This document shows positions 1 through 7,278 of a stretch of 64,000 bases of DNA, piece by piece; the stretch's first letter is position 1; every line of letters starts with the position of its first letter. The position numbers and the translations under genes were made by a program. Origin of the DNA: Leptospira licerasiae serovar Varillal str. VAR 010. GTDB lineage: Bacteria; Spirochaetota; Leptospiria; Leptospirales; Leptospiraceae. The stretch lies in NCBI RefSeq assembly GCF_000244755.1, contig NZ_AHOO02000009.1:1-64000 (forward strand), read 5' to 3'. Below the pieces are notes generated by a model. That model did no database searches and was not told the origin of the DNA. It was given only the letters and a program-made list of their open reading frames with translations.

Positions 1-234
1 AACATTAATACAGTAATTGTAGTTTCAATTACATCAAATTTGAATTTAGCAGAAGCTCCTGGGAATGTAATTCTATCTAAAAAAGATTCTAATCTTTCAA
101 AAGACTCAGTTGTAAATGTTTCTCAATTAGTAACTTTAGATAAGGAACGATTTCTTGATAAAGTTGGTAAATTGAAAGCAGGCAAGATGGCTGATGTTGA
201 AGAAGGGTTGCGGTTAATTATTGGCCTAAATTAA
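1..234 (+). CDS. MazF/PemK-like endoribonuclease toxin, C-terminal part
   Basis: The frame is open from base 1 and begins upstream of the window. An internal TTG at 40 is not the true start, since the preceding codons (NTVIVVSITSN) continue the family's conserved strand. The visible part matches the C-terminal half of MazF/PemK toxins: a V-V-S-I-T-S strand, an L-A-E-A-P-G-N-V turn, then K-D-S-V-V-N-V-S-Q and the closing E-E-G-L-R-L-I-I-G-L helix. Family members are sequence-specific mRNA interferases neutralised by a small antitoxin, which would be encoded just upstream and out of view. attC site 1 begins 8 bp after the stop, so this is the tail of a cassette. Confidence 0.85.
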   Translation, partial: NINTVIVVSITSNLNLAEAPGNVILSKKDSNLSKDSVVNVSQLVTLDKERFLDKVGKLKAGKMADVEEGLRLIIGLN

Positions 235-242
235 CGGGCACT

Positions 243-415
243 GCGTATAACTAACAGCTTGCCACTACGCTTCGGGCTTGCTTCGCAACCCTCGCTTGGC
301 CTTCGGCACATTGGCTTCTGTCACTCGTCTTGCAGGGCAAGTCTCGTGCCAGTCTCTAACGCCTCCTTCGGAGGCTCAGAGTCGCCAACGTCGGCAAGCA
401 TTGAACGTTATACGC
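243..415 (+). repeat. attC-like site 1
   Basis: R'' box GCGTATAAC (243-251) pairs with R' box GTTATACGC (407-415). Inner boxes GCTTGCC and GGCAAGC form the next part of the stem. This is the longest site of the set, with an extra self-complementary CCTCCTTCGGAGG near the 3' side. Confidence 0.85.
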
Positions 416-462
416 AAGGCTGGCAAAAATTGATTTTTTAAGGAATATTTATATAAAAATTC

Positions 463-502
463 TTGATGTAATACCAAAACGTGATACATTAAATTTGTGA
501 TA
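463..502 (+). promoter_or_regulatory. Promoter of the first RHH/PIN cassette, probably leaderless
   Basis: TTGATG (463-468), a 16-bp spacer and TACATT (485-490) form a sigma70-like promoter. The GTG start is at 497, only 6 bp past the -10, so transcription should begin at or next to the start codon. Direct repeats GTGATA at 481-486 and 497-502 flank or overlap the -10 and could be an antitoxin operator. Confidence 0.5.
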
Positions 503-757
503 AGTTTAAGAATACCGCCTGAGTTAGAGAGAAAACTAGATTCGTTTGCGAAATCTAAAGGAAAAAGCCGTTCCGAGATTGTAAAAGAGTCAATTCTTGA
601 ATATATCAAGAATCATAGCTTGAGTAAAACACCTTTTGAATTGGGTGAAGATCTATTTGGTAAATATTCTGCAGATAATAAGCAGTTGTCTCAAGATCGA
701 AAAAGTGTATTAAAAGAGATCTTAAAGGACAAGAATGAAAAACGTCGCTCTCGTTGA
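497..757 (+). CDS. RHH (CopG-like) antitoxin
   Basis: This is an 86-aa protein. Its N-terminal 45 residues form a ribbon-helix-helix: strand I-S-L-R-I-P, helix E-L-E-R-K-L-D-S-F-A, then a turn and helix S-R-S-E-I-V-K-E-S-I-L-E-Y. The charged C-terminal tail is the usual toxin-binding segment. The family binds its own promoter as a dimer and neutralises the partner toxin. It overlaps the downstream PIN gene by 23 bp, indicating translational coupling. The GTG start has no Shine-Dalgarno sequence but sits right behind a promoter. Function is by family and context. Confidence 0.85.
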   Translation: MISLRIPPELERKLDSFAKSKGKSRSEIVKESILEYIKNHSLSKTPFELGEDLFGKYSADNKQLSQDRKSVLKEILKDKNEKRRSR

Positions 758-1151
758 TTCTGGTCCCATTATTGCTTTATTCAACTCTTCAGATAATTAT
801 CATAAATCAGTATTTAAGTTCTTAAAAAGTTTTAAAGGCTCATTGTTTACTACTTGGCCTGTAGTTACTGAGGTAATCTATTTACTTTCCTTTTCTATTG
901 ATGCTCAATCTGATTTTTTAGAATGGATAGAGCGGGGAAGTTTGCAGATTTTAGATATAACCTTAGATGATTTAAAATATATAAAGAGTAGAATGCAAAA
1001 GTATTCAGACTTACCAATGGATTTGGCAGATGCATCTTTAATGTGTATTGCTGAACGGGAAGGCATTTATAATATTATTAGTATAGATTCAGACTTTTCG
1101 ATCTATAAGACTCTTAAAGGTAAATATCTTACAAATTTATATAAGAATTAA
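735..1151 (+). CDS. PIN-domain (VapC-type) ribonuclease toxin
   Basis: This 138-aa single-domain PIN protein starts with V-A-L-V-D-S-G-P-I-I-A-L-F, where the first catalytic Asp sits. A conserved Glu follows in V-T-E-V-I-Y, and further acidic residues lie in D-L-A-D-A-S-L and I-S-I-D-S-D-F. These are the Mg-binding residues expected of VapC-like RNases, which cleave tRNA or rRNA when free of antitoxin. It overlaps the RHH antitoxin and ends 9 bp before attC site 2, so the pair fills one cassette. The RNA target cannot be read from sequence. Confidence 0.88.
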   Translation: MKNVALVDSGPIIALFNSSDNYHKSVFKFLKSFKGSLFTTWPVVTEVIYLLSFSIDAQSDFLEWIERGSLQILDITLDDLKYIKSRMQKYSDLPMDLADASLMCIAEREGIYNIISIDSDFSIYKTLKGKYLTNLYKN

Positions 1152-1160
1152 GCCAGCCCA

Positions 1161-1320
1161 GCGTATAACTGTCGGTGCTTCCGCTCCGCTCGCGGATCGC
1201 TTACGCGACCACTCGCTCGGGCTACGCCACATTTTGCTTTGTCACTCGTCTTGCAGTTGCAAGCCTCGCGCCAAGTGCTTCGCACGCGCAAAACGTCGGA
1301 ACACCTTGGTCGTTATACGC
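1161..1320 (+). repeat. attC-like site 2
   Basis: R'' GCGTATAAC (1161-1169) pairs with R' GTTATACGC (1312-1320). Inner stem GGTG-C-TTCCG pairs with CGGAA-CACC, leaving one unpaired C on this strand. That equals an extrahelical G on the bottom strand, a hallmark of folded attC. A 140-bp stretch (1167-1306) is identical to site 10. Confidence 0.87.
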
Positions 1321-1357
1321 AAGACGCCCAAATATTGCATTTTATAGAAGAATTCAT

Positions 1358-1386
1358 TTGACTTATATACAAAGATTGTATATACT
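1358..1386 (+). promoter_or_regulatory. Promoter with internal operator-like inverted repeat
   Basis: TTGACT (1358-1363), a 17-bp spacer and TATACT (1381-1386) make a near-consensus promoter. The ATG at 1393 is 6 bp past the -10, so the transcript is probably leaderless. A perfect 7-bp inverted repeat TATATAC (1364-1370)/GTATATA (1378-1384) occupies the spacer, well placed for repression by the RHH antitoxin. Confidence 0.65.
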
Positions 1387-1392
1387 AAAGAA

Positions 1393-1638
1393 ATGAACCA
1401 GACTGTTAATATTTCCTTTGAAAAGGGGCTTTTAAAAGAAATAGATAAAATTGCCAAAAGAGAACATAGATCAAGGTCAGAATTGATTCGTGAAGCGGCG
1501 AGAGCCTATATAGAAAAGAAATTTAAATGGGAAAAAATTTTCGAAATTGGCTCAGCAATTTCTAAGACAGCAAATATTACTGAGGAATCCATTATAGATG
1601 AGATAAAACTAATTAGGAAGCAGAAGAAAACTCCCTGA
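1393..1638 (+). CDS. RHH (CopG-like) antitoxin
   Basis: This is an 81-aa protein with an N-terminal ribbon-helix-helix (V-N-I-S-F strand, K-E-I-D-K-I-A helix, R-S-R-S-E-L-I-R-E-A-A-R-A-Y helix) and a C-terminal partner-binding tail. It shares one base with the PIN gene that follows (TGATG junction at 1638). Family members act as DNA-binding antitoxins that autorepress; an inverted repeat lies in its promoter. It differs clearly from the RHH protein of the previous cassette, so the two cassettes are not recent duplicates. Confidence 0.85.
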   Translation: MNQTVNISFEKGLLKEIDKIAKREHRSRSELIREAARAYIEKKFKWEKIFEIGSAISKTANITEESIIDEIKLIRKQKKTP

Positions 1639-2063
1639 TGCTTAAAGTTCTTATAGATACCAATGTTTACATATCAGCAATTCTATTTGGTGGCAAACCT
1701 AAAGTTATTTTAGAAGAGCTAATATCGGGAAAGATAATTGGCTACATTTCTGATTCCATCTTAAAAGAAATTGAAGAGACATTAAAAAAGCCAAAATTTA
1801 AGTTAAGTGAAGAATTTATCTCAATAGTTTTATCTGAAATTGAATCACTCACAGAGAAAATAGTAAATATATCTCTAAAAGACTATGCGGGTCTTCGAGA
1901 CAGAGATGATTATCACATACTTGAGAGTGCGATTTCAGCAAAGGTCGATTATTTAATTACTGGCGATCAAGATTTACTGGTTTTAAAGAATTTGAAATCT
2001 CTCAAGATTATTTCTCCTGAACAATATTTAAGTTTGGATAGTAGTGGGGCGTCCAGCGTATAA
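1638..2063 (+). CDS. PIN-domain toxin, COG1569-like
   Basis: This is a 141-aa PIN protein of the 'putative toxin, COG1569' type. It begins L-I-D-T-N-V-Y-I-S-A-I-L-F-G-G-K-P with the first catalytic Asp, continues with D-R-D-D-Y-H-I-L-E-S-A, and ends L-I-T-G-D-Q-D-L-L-V-L. The acidic residues fit a metal-dependent RNase. It is coupled to the RHH antitoxin by a one-base overlap. The last codons and the TAA stop lie inside the R'' box of attC site 3 (2056-2064), so the C-terminal SSGASSV tail is partly specified by recombination-site DNA. Confidence 0.87.
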   Translation: MLKVLIDTNVYISAILFGGKPKVILEELISGKIIGYISDSILKEIEETLKKPKFKLSEEFISIVLSEIESLTEKIVNISLKDYAGLRDRDDYHILESAISAKVDYLITGDQDLLVLKNLKSLKIISPEQYLSLDSSGASSV

Positions 2064-2214
2064 CTTTCGGTGCTTCCGCTACGCTTCGGGATTGCTAACG
2101 CAACCCTTGCTTGGCCTTCGGCACATTTCGCTTTGTCACTCGTCTTGCAGGGCAAGTCTCGCGCCAAGTGCTTGCACACTCGCGAAACGTCGGAACACCT
2201 TGGTCGTTAGGCGC
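2056..2214 (+). repeat. attC-like site 3
   Basis: R'' GCGTATAAC (2056-2064) complements the R' box of site 2, while its own R' is GTTAGGCGC (2206-2214). The two outer boxes of this site therefore do not match each other, as expected where two cassettes of different origin meet. The inner stem GGTGCTTCCG/CGGAACACC again leaves one unpaired C. Confidence 0.86.
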
Positions 2215-2263
2215 AATATGGGCTAAAATTTCGCTTTAATAAAAAATGCTAAAAAGCAGGGAA

Positions 2264-2302
2264 ATATCGATCGACAATTTGTCTTACGACATTAATATCG
2301 AT
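2264..2302 (+). promoter_or_regulatory. Promoter of AbrB/PIN cassette with flanking repeats
   Basis: TCGACA (2271-2276), a 16-bp spacer and TAATAT (2293-2298) precede the ATG at 2305 by 6 bp, again a leaderless arrangement. ATATCGAT occurs at 2264-2271 and 2295-2302, overlapping both promoter elements, and GACAATTTGTC (2273-2283) is palindromic. These are candidate operators for the AbrB-type antitoxin. Confidence 0.5.
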
Positions 2303-2304
2303 GT

Positions 2305-2511
2305 ATGAGCAGAGTTATTATTTCACCTAAATTTCAAGTAGTTATTCCTAAGGAAATACGTGAGAAAACAGGGATTAAGATCGGTAGCCATTTAGAGGTA
2401 ATTTCTTATGGTAATAGAATAGAATTAATTCCAATTGAGCCAATTAAGAAGCTTAAAGGCTTTCTCAGCGGTATGGATACTAAAATTGAAAGAGAGAAGG
2501 ACCGACTTTGA
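2305..2511 (+). CDS. AbrB/SpoVT-type antitoxin
   Basis: This 68-aa protein has a swapped-hairpin AbrB fold: V-I-I-S-P-K-F-Q-V-V-I-P-K-E-I-R-E followed by G-I-K-I-G-S-H-L-E-V. This is the standard DNA-binding domain of VapB/AbrB antitoxins. The C-terminal K-L-K-G-F-L-S-G-M segment is the usual toxin-contact region. It overlaps the next gene by 4 bp and should act as repressor of its own cassette promoter and as neutraliser of the PIN protein. Confidence 0.88.
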   Translation: MSRVIISPKFQVVIPKEIREKTGIKIGSHLEVISYGNRIELIPIEPIKKLKGFLSGMDTKIEREKDRL

Positions 2512-2882
2512 ATATTGTCGATTCTTCAGGTTGGCTTGAGTATTTTGCTGGCACAAAACGTTCTGCTTTATTTTCAGAAGCAATTGAAAAGACGGACAAA
2601 CTCTTTGTTCCTACTATATCGCTGTATGAAGTATTTAAAAAAATCTACCTAGAAAGAGATGAAGACAGTGCCTTGAGAGCGATTGCTCATATGCAACAAG
2701 GAACTGTAATAGACTTGGATGCTTCCATTTCAATATTTGCAGCGAAACTAAGCAAGGATCATAAAATACCAATGGCAGATAGTATTATTTTAGCAACGGC
2801 TCGTAAATATAATGCAATACTATGGACTCAAGACGATGATTTTATTGGTTTAGATGGGGTTAAATATTTCCCCAAGAAATAA
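2508..2882 (+). CDS. PIN-domain (VapC-type) ribonuclease toxin
   Basis: This is a 124-aa VapC-like PIN protein with a TTG start overlapping the antitoxin stop. The first catalytic Asp is in N-I-V-D-S-S-G-W-L-E-Y-F. Further acidic residues lie in I-S-L-Y-E-V-F, I-P-M-A-D-S-I-I-L-A-T-A and W-T-Q-D-D-D-F. AbrB-type antitoxins paired with this VapC subtype are common. It ends 32 bp before attC site 4 and completes the cassette. Confidence 0.88.
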   Translation: MNIVDSSGWLEYFAGTKRSALFSEAIEKTDKLFVPTISLYEVFKKIYLERDEDSALRAIAHMQQGTVIDLDASISIFAAKLSKDHKIPMADSIILATARKYNAILWTQDDDFIGLDGVKYFPKK

Positions 2883-2914
2883 GTTAGGATATTTCTGATC
2901 AAGTAGCCCATACT

Positions 2915-3070
2915 GCGCCTAACTAAAAAATTGTCGCTGCGCCGCGGGATTGCTTCGCAACCCTTGCTTGGGCTCCGCCACATTCCGCTTTGTCACTCGC
3001 CTTGCAGAGCAAGCCTCGTGCCAAGTCCTTCGGACTCGCGGAACGTCGACAATCATTGGTCGTTAAGCGA
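2915..3070 (+). repeat. attC-like site 4
   Basis: R'' GCGCCTAAC (2915-2923) is the exact complement of site 3's R' (GTTAGGCGC). R' is GTTAAGCGA (3062-3070). Inner boxes ATTGTCG and CGACAAT form the second stem segment. Confidence 0.86.
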
Positions 3071-3180
3071 AATGCGGGGGTAAAATTATCCTCTTTTCAG
3101 GAATTTCTATTTGCAACGTTGGCTTTAATTTTAGAACTATTTTGGCAAAACTGTAGAATATTTTGATCAAAATCTTTGTA

Positions 3181-3214
3181 TTGACATTAGGCACACGTCT
3201 AATATTGTAGATGT

Positions 3215-3217
<3 letters not shown>
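3181..3217 (+). promoter_or_regulatory. Promoter/operator of first BrnTA cassette
   Basis: TTGACA (3181-3186), a 16-bp spacer and TATTGT (3203-3208) end 6 bp before the GTG at 3215. An inverted repeat CACACGTCT (3192-3200)/AGATGTGTG (3209-3217), with one mismatch, surrounds the -10 and runs into the start codon. A repressor bound there would block transcription, fitting BrnA autorepression. Confidence 0.6.
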
Positions 3218-3762
<545 letters not shown>

Positions 3763-3782
3763 ACTAGGCCGAACCCCACACT

Positions 3783-3942
3783 TCGCTTAACTAACAACTC
3801 TGGCGCAGCGCTTCGGGATTGCTTTCGCAACTCTCGCTTGGGCTTCGCCACATTCCGCTTTGTCACTCGTCTTGCATTGGCAAGTCTCGCGCCAAGTCCT
3901 TACGGACTCGCGGAACGTCGCCAAGCGTTGGACGTTATACGC
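3783..3942 (+). repeat. attC-like site 5
   Basis: R'' TCGCTTAAC (3783-3791) is the exact complement of site 4's R'. R' is GTTATACGC (3934-3942). The interior closely resembles site 8. Confidence 0.86.
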
Positions 3943-4037
3943 AATCGTGTTAAGGATCATACTTTAATAGAAATGGAGTTCTTTTTATATCTCATAGAAA
4001 TTTGATTAAAAGCATAGAATTTGGTGAATTTAACTAG

Positions 4038-4079
4038 TTGACACAAGGCATACATTGTCATCAGAATTGATCTGAGTGA
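4038..4079 (+). promoter_or_regulatory. Promoter/operator region of second BrnTA cassette
   Basis: A consensus TTGACA lies at 4038-4043. No good -10 is seen; the best is CAGAAT (4062-4067) at 18-bp spacing. An imperfect inverted repeat TCATCAGA/TCTGAGTGA spans about 4059-4079 and covers the GTG start at 4076, echoing the operator of the first brnTA copy. Confidence 0.4.
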
Positions 4080-4363
4080 AAGAATATGCTTGGGATTCAG
4101 ATAAGAATGAATGGCTTAGAGAGGAAAGAGGTATCTCTTTCGAGGACATCTTATTTCAAATTGAAAAAGGATTTCTCTTGGACATCTATGATCATCCAAA
4201 TTCAAAGAAATATCCAGAACAGAAAATCTTTGTAATTGAACTTGATGGTTACGCGTATTTGGTTCCATTTGTTGAATCAAAGAGTGAAATATTTCTTAAA
4301 ACAATAATCCCAAGTAGAAAAGCCACGAGAGATTATATTAAAGATAGAGTAGGTGAAGAATGA
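4076..4363 (+). CDS. brnT: BrnT-family ribonuclease toxin
   Basis: This 95-aa protein is clearly homologous to the toxin at 3215 but diverged: A-W-D-S-D-K-N-E-W opening, E-E-R-G-I-S-F-E-D-I helix, and K-T-I-I-P-S-R-K-A strand. It is the predicted translation-inhibiting RNase of the pair. The gene begins with GTG, lacks an evident ribosome-binding site, and overlaps its antitoxin by 4 bp. Two neighbouring but diverged BrnTA cassettes argue for separate acquisition or an old duplication. Confidence 0.8.
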   Translation: MKEYAWDSDKNEWLREERGISFEDILFQIEKGFLLDIYDHPNSKKYPEQKIFVIELDGYAYLVPFVESKSEIFLKTIIPSRKATRDYIKDRVGEE

Positions 4364-4668
4364 AAAAAAGGATGACCAATACTATTACTAAATCTCCCTC
4401 TATGTCCAAAGAAGAGCAGGACATACTTAATTCTTTCGAAGCAGGTGAGTGGGTCCCTATCTCATCTTCAGATAAAAAGAAGAAATTGGATTTATATCGT
4501 AAAGCTTCTTCCAAGACTTTGAGCAAGAATAAAAGAATTAATATAAGATTAAATCAAATTGATTTAGATTCTATTCAAAGAAAGGCGTTTGAAGAAGGCC
4601 TTCCTTATCAGACGTTAATATCTAGTTTAATCCATAAGTTTGTTACTGGTAAGCTGGTTGAAAAATAA
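4360..4668 (+). CDS. brnA: BrnA-family antitoxin
   Basis: This 102-aa protein is homologous to the antitoxin at 3490. It has an N-terminal acidic segment (S-K-E-E-Q-D-I-L-N-S-F-E) that should wrap the toxin. A C-terminal RHH domain follows (R-I-N-I-R-L strand; G-L-P-Y-Q-T-L-I-S-S-L-I helix; K-F-V-T-G-K-L-V). The near-identical last 15 residues of the two BrnA copies suggest similar DNA recognition, so cross-repression between cassettes is possible. It ends 24 bp before attC site 6. Confidence 0.8.
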   Translation: MKKRMTNTITKSPSMSKEEQDILNSFEAGEWVPISSSDKKKKLDLYRKASSKTLSKNKRINIRLNQIDLDSIQRKAFEEGLPYQTLISSLIHKFVTGKLVEK

Positions 4669-4692
4669 TTTAATCTAATCAGATACACGACT

Positions 4693-4854
4693 GCGTATAA
4701 CTGTCGGCTCTGACGCTTCGCTTCGGGCTTGCTTACGCAACCCTCGCTCGGCCTCCGGCACATTGGCTCAGTCACTCGAATTGCAGAGCAATTCTCGTGC
4801 CTGTCTTCACTTCGTTCTGCTCGCCAACGTCGTCAAGCCTTGGTCGTTAGCCGA
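4693..4854 (+). repeat. attC-like site 6
   Basis: R'' GCGTATAAC (4693-4701) complements site 5's R'. R' is GTTAGCCGA (4846-4854), again unlike its own R''. The centre is the most divergent of the set on the 3' side. Confidence 0.84.
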
Positions 4855-4942
4855 ACATGCTTGCCCGAGAATTGCTTTATTATGAGGAATTAAGTAATAG
4901 GGAAGTGCGGATTCATTATTTTGAAAATTTTATATTAAAAGC

Positions 4943-4980
4943 TTGAAAATACGAATTTATATCGTATGTTGTATCGTATG
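4943..4980 (+). promoter_or_regulatory. Promoter/operator that decides the vapB start
   Basis: TTGAAA (4943-4948), a 16-bp spacer and TATGTT (4965-4970) place the -10 over the upstream ATG at 4966 and 7 bp before the ATG at 4978. The second ATG is therefore the likely leaderless start. TATCGTATG is repeated at 4960-4968 and 4972-4980, and ATACGA/TCGTAT (4949-4954/4962-4967) are inverted. Confidence 0.5.
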
Positions 4981-5193
4981 AAAGTGACCGCGATACTACC
5001 AGATGATCTCATTGCAGAGGTTCAAAAGTATTCTGGAGGTAAAAACATAACTGATTCTCTCCAGAAAGCTCTCTCAGAGTGGCTAAAACAGGCCAAAATA
5101 AGGAATTTAAACGCGAAGCTACATAAATCCCCACTTTCGTTCCAGGAAGGCTTCTCTGGGGAAAATATCCGCAACTTGAATCGGAACAGATGA
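4978..5193 (+). CDS. vapB: VapB-type antitoxin
   Basis: This protein is 71 aa from the ATG at 4978. It opens M-K-V-T-A-I-L-P-D-D-L-I, a standard start for VapB antitoxins of the MetJ/RHH-like group. G-G-K-N-I-T-D-S-L-Q-K-A-L-S-E-W-L forms the second helix. An in-frame ATG 12 bp upstream (4966) would add four residues but lies in the -10 hexamer. The gene overlaps vapC by 4 bp (ATGA). It should autorepress and neutralise the downstream PIN toxin. Confidence 0.82.
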   Translation: MKVTAILPDDLIAEVQKYSGGKNITDSLQKALSEWLKQAKIRNLNAKLHKSPLSFQEGFSGENIRNLNRNR

Positions 5194-5585
5194 TTCTTGT
5201 AGATACATCTGTTTGGATAGAGTTTTTCAGAGGAAATGATCCTCATTTCGGTGAGCTAAAAGAATTAATTGAATCATCGGAAGTAATAGTTCATGAAGTT
5301 GTCTTTGGAGAATTACTCCAAGGATGTAAGAATAAGACCGAAGTATCTTTTATCCTAGAATACTGGGAGAATTTAAATACTCTAACTTCAGATGGAAGTT
5401 TCTTATTAGCAGGTAAACTTTCTTTTGAGAATAAGCATATTGATAAAGGAATTGGATTGATTGATTCAGTTCTTATTAATGAAGTTAGAAGTAAGAAGCT
5501 TCAACTTTGGACATTAGATAAAAAGATCCTTAAAGTTTTAGATAAAAAAGAAATCTATTCAAGTAGGGGCAAGCACGTCGGCTAA
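5190..5585 (+). CDS. vapC: VapC PIN-domain ribonuclease toxin
   Basis: This 131-aa protein is a classic VapC: I-L-V-D-T-S-V-W-I-E-F-F-R opening with the first Asp, E-V-V-F-G-E-L-L-Q-G with the conserved Glu, G-I-G-L-I-D-S-V with the third acidic residue, and L-W-T-L-D-K-K near the end. The stop codon TAA is inside the R'' box of attC site 7 (5578-5586), so the last residues (H-V-G) are encoded by recombination-site DNA. It is coupled to vapB by ATGA overlap. Confidence 0.9.
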   Translation: MILVDTSVWIEFFRGNDPHFGELKELIESSEVIVHEVVFGELLQGCKNKTEVSFILEYWENLNTLTSDGSFLLAGKLSFENKHIDKGIGLIDSVLINEVRSKKLQLWTLDKKILKVLDKKEIYSSRGKHVG

Positions 5586-5722
5586 CTATCGGTGCCTCCG
5601 CTACGTTCGTGGATCGCTAACGCGACCACTCACTCGGGCTTCGCCACATTCGCTTCCGTCACTTCGTTTGCAGAGCAAACTCGCGCCGTTGCGAACGTCG
5701 GAGCACCTTGGTCGTTAGCCGC
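5578..5722 (+). repeat. attC-like site 7
   Basis: R'' TCGGCTAAC (5578-5586) is the exact complement of site 6's R'. R' is GTTAGCCGC (5714-5722). At 145 bp it is the shortest complete site. Inner stem GGTG/CACC is present. Confidence 0.85.
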
Positions 5723-5782
5723 CATATGCAATAAATCTAATGAAATATATTGAAATTGGTCTGTGAAGATTAGGCAAAATTA

Positions 5783-6271
5783 GTGGCGAATTTTAAGTAT
5801 CATTGGGACCAATTTCTGAGGCATCCGGAATGGATACAGTTTGTATTAGATTCAAAAGCTGTATTTAGGAATTTATTTAAACTTTTTTCTTTGCTATCTT
5901 TCTTGTTAGTAATAATACCGTCTCTGATTACTTCGATATTTTGGGTCGATTTTAGCAATTCTGGTTCCTCAGGTGATAAACCACTATTTGAGCTTATTAT
6001 AACTTTGGTTATATATATTGGCTATGTTGCCTATGCTCATGTTGCGATTGTTTCTATTTTCAGATTTCGTAAATGGGCTATTACTATTCTAATCGGTTAT
6101 AATTCATTTATTGCTGTTACCTATTTACTGCAGAAAATCGTTTCGCGTGGTTCCTTTGGATTGGATATTTTTTTTGATGGGTTAGTGTTTGGAATTACGC
6201 TTTCAAATATTCTGATTGCAGTGGTTTATTATAAAATATTTGAAAAGAGTATAAAAACCAACAACGATTGA
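5783..6271 (+). CDS. Cassette-encoded four-helix membrane protein, unknown function
   Basis: I do not recognise this 162-aa protein. After a basic, aromatic N-terminus (about residues 1-28) it has four hydrophobic segments near residues 29-55, 70-93, 96-115 and 130-152, with short loops and a charged C-terminal tail. It should be an inner-membrane protein. The GTG start has no clear ribosome-binding site. TTGAAA at 5750 is a possible -35 but no convincing -10 follows. It is the only gene in its cassette, ending 10 bp before attC site 8. It is not obviously half of a TA pair, so it is a candidate for novel cassette cargo. Confidence 0.7.
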   Translation: MANFKYHWDQFLRHPEWIQFVLDSKAVFRNLFKLFSLLSFLLVIIPSLITSIFWVDFSNSGSSGDKPLFELIITLVIYIGYVAYAHVAIVSIFRFRKWAITILIGYNSFIAVTYLLQKIVSRGSFGLDIFFDGLVFGITLSNILIAVVYYKIFEKSIKTNND

Positions 6272-6281
6272 ATTGCCTACG

Positions 6282-6440
6282 GCGGCTAACTAACAGCTCT
6301 GGCGCAGCGCTTCGAGATTGCTTTCGCAACCCTCGCTTGGGCTTCGCCACATTCCGCTTTGTCACTCGTCTTGCATACGCAAGTCTCGTGCCAAGTCTTT
6401 CGGACTCGCGGAACGTCGCCAAGCGTTGGTCGTTGTGCGC
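6282..6440 (+). repeat. attC-like site 8
   Basis: R'' GCGGCTAAC (6282-6290) is the exact complement of site 7's R'. R' is GTTGTGCGC (6432-6440), the most unusual R' of the set. Confidence 0.85.
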
Positions 6441-6454
6441 CATAAACATATTAA

Positions 6455-6964
6455 ATGAAAAAACCTATAGTACGACCATCTCACAAAGAATTTGTAGATC
6501 TTGCGGAGACAGAATTTCTATTCTTAGAAGTAGAATATAGTTTTAGAAAAGAATGGGATTCTGTGGATGCATTTCATGTAACTTATTCAAATTCTTATTT
6601 AAAGATCCATATTAGAGGTTGGAGTTATGGGGAATATGCGTATGTAACAATATTTTTTGGGGAAGAGGAGCTTCCATATCACGAATATATAACTTCATTT
6701 AGCAAAAAACTGACACCTACGACAGGAAAAAATCAATTGGACGATTTGAAAGAATATGCATATAGATTAAAGTTTGAATGCCGAGAAATATTAGAAGGTA
6801 ATTTCACTTGCTTAATACCGTACAGACCTTTCCCGAATGCCGAAAAGGTTTGGCGCAAAAGAGACTATTCAGAAATTGTAAGACAACTGCAGAATGTTAG
6901 TTTACCACTTAGTGAAGCATGGAGCAACCGACTTGAACATGCAAAGAAAAATGTAAAGCACTGA
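6455..6964 (+). CDS. Cassette-encoded soluble protein, unknown function
   Basis: This is an unrecognised 169-aa soluble protein with no signal peptide or membrane segment. It is rich in aromatic and charged residues (Y-A-Y-V-T-I-F-F-G-E-E-E-L-P-Y-H-E-Y) and looks alpha/beta; the C-terminal third is helical and basic. The ATG is only 14 bp after the R' of site 8, too close for a full promoter inside the cassette. Expression may therefore depend on read-through from upstream or on promoter elements within attC DNA. Sole gene of its cassette. Confidence 0.7.
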   Translation: MKKPIVRPSHKEFVDLAETEFLFLEVEYSFRKEWDSVDAFHVTYSNSYLKIHIRGWSYGEYAYVTIFFGEEELPYHEYITSFSKKLTPTTGKNQLDDLKEYAYRLKFECREILEGNFTCLIPYRPFPNAEKVWRKRDYSEIVRQLQNVSLPLSEAWSNRLEHAKKNVKH

Positions 6965-6980
6965 TCATTGTAAGTTTACG

Positions 6981-7135
6981 GCGCACAACTATCGGTGCCT
7001 CCGCTTTGCTCAAGGCTGCTTCGCACCTCTCGCTCGGGCTACGCCACATTCGCGTCCGTCACTTCGTTTGCATGAGCAAACTCGTGCCGTTGCGAAACGT
7101 CGGAACACCTTGGTCGTTTAGGCGCAATGAAGCGC
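6981..7135 (+). repeat. attC-like site 9, R' box with an inserted T
   Basis: R'' GCGCACAAC (6981-6989) is the exact complement of site 8's R'. The closing box reads GTTTAGGCGC (7126-7135), one T longer than the GTTAGGCGC predicted from the next site's R''. The insertion is at the usual strand-cleavage position. Confidence 0.8.
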
Positions 7136-7215
7136 TAAAATTTTCTTATAAACGAAATTCTAAAAAAGCTGCTCATATCATTAACCCACTATGTTTCTGC
7201 TATCGGACGACATCG

Positions 7216-7263
7216 ATACTATACGTATAAATAGTTTATTTATTGATAGAAATAGTATATAAT
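7216..7263 (+). promoter_or_regulatory. Promoter/operator region of DUF4160/DUF2442 cassette
   Basis: TATAAT (7258-7263) is a consensus -10, 15 bp before the ATG, with no strong -35. Inverted repeat ATACTAT (7216-7222)/ATAGTAT (7252-7258) and the palindrome TATACGTATA (7220-7229) flank the expected polymerase footprint and may be operators. Confidence 0.45.
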
Positions 7264-7278
7264 TTCATCATTGGTTGA

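Noticed and set aside
259..441. Plus-strand open frame over attC site 1, and similar frames over sites 2, 3, 9 and 10 (for example 1175-1396, 2044-2226, 7006-7230, 7737-7952)
   Set aside because: They read through attC-like repeats, share the same repeat-derived residues, lack ribosome-binding sites and overlap the recombination sites.
1242..1457. Minus-strand frames over sites and antitoxins (also 1967-2179 and 6195-6449)
   Set aside because: They lie opposite real TA genes and repeat DNA and show no recognisable protein features.
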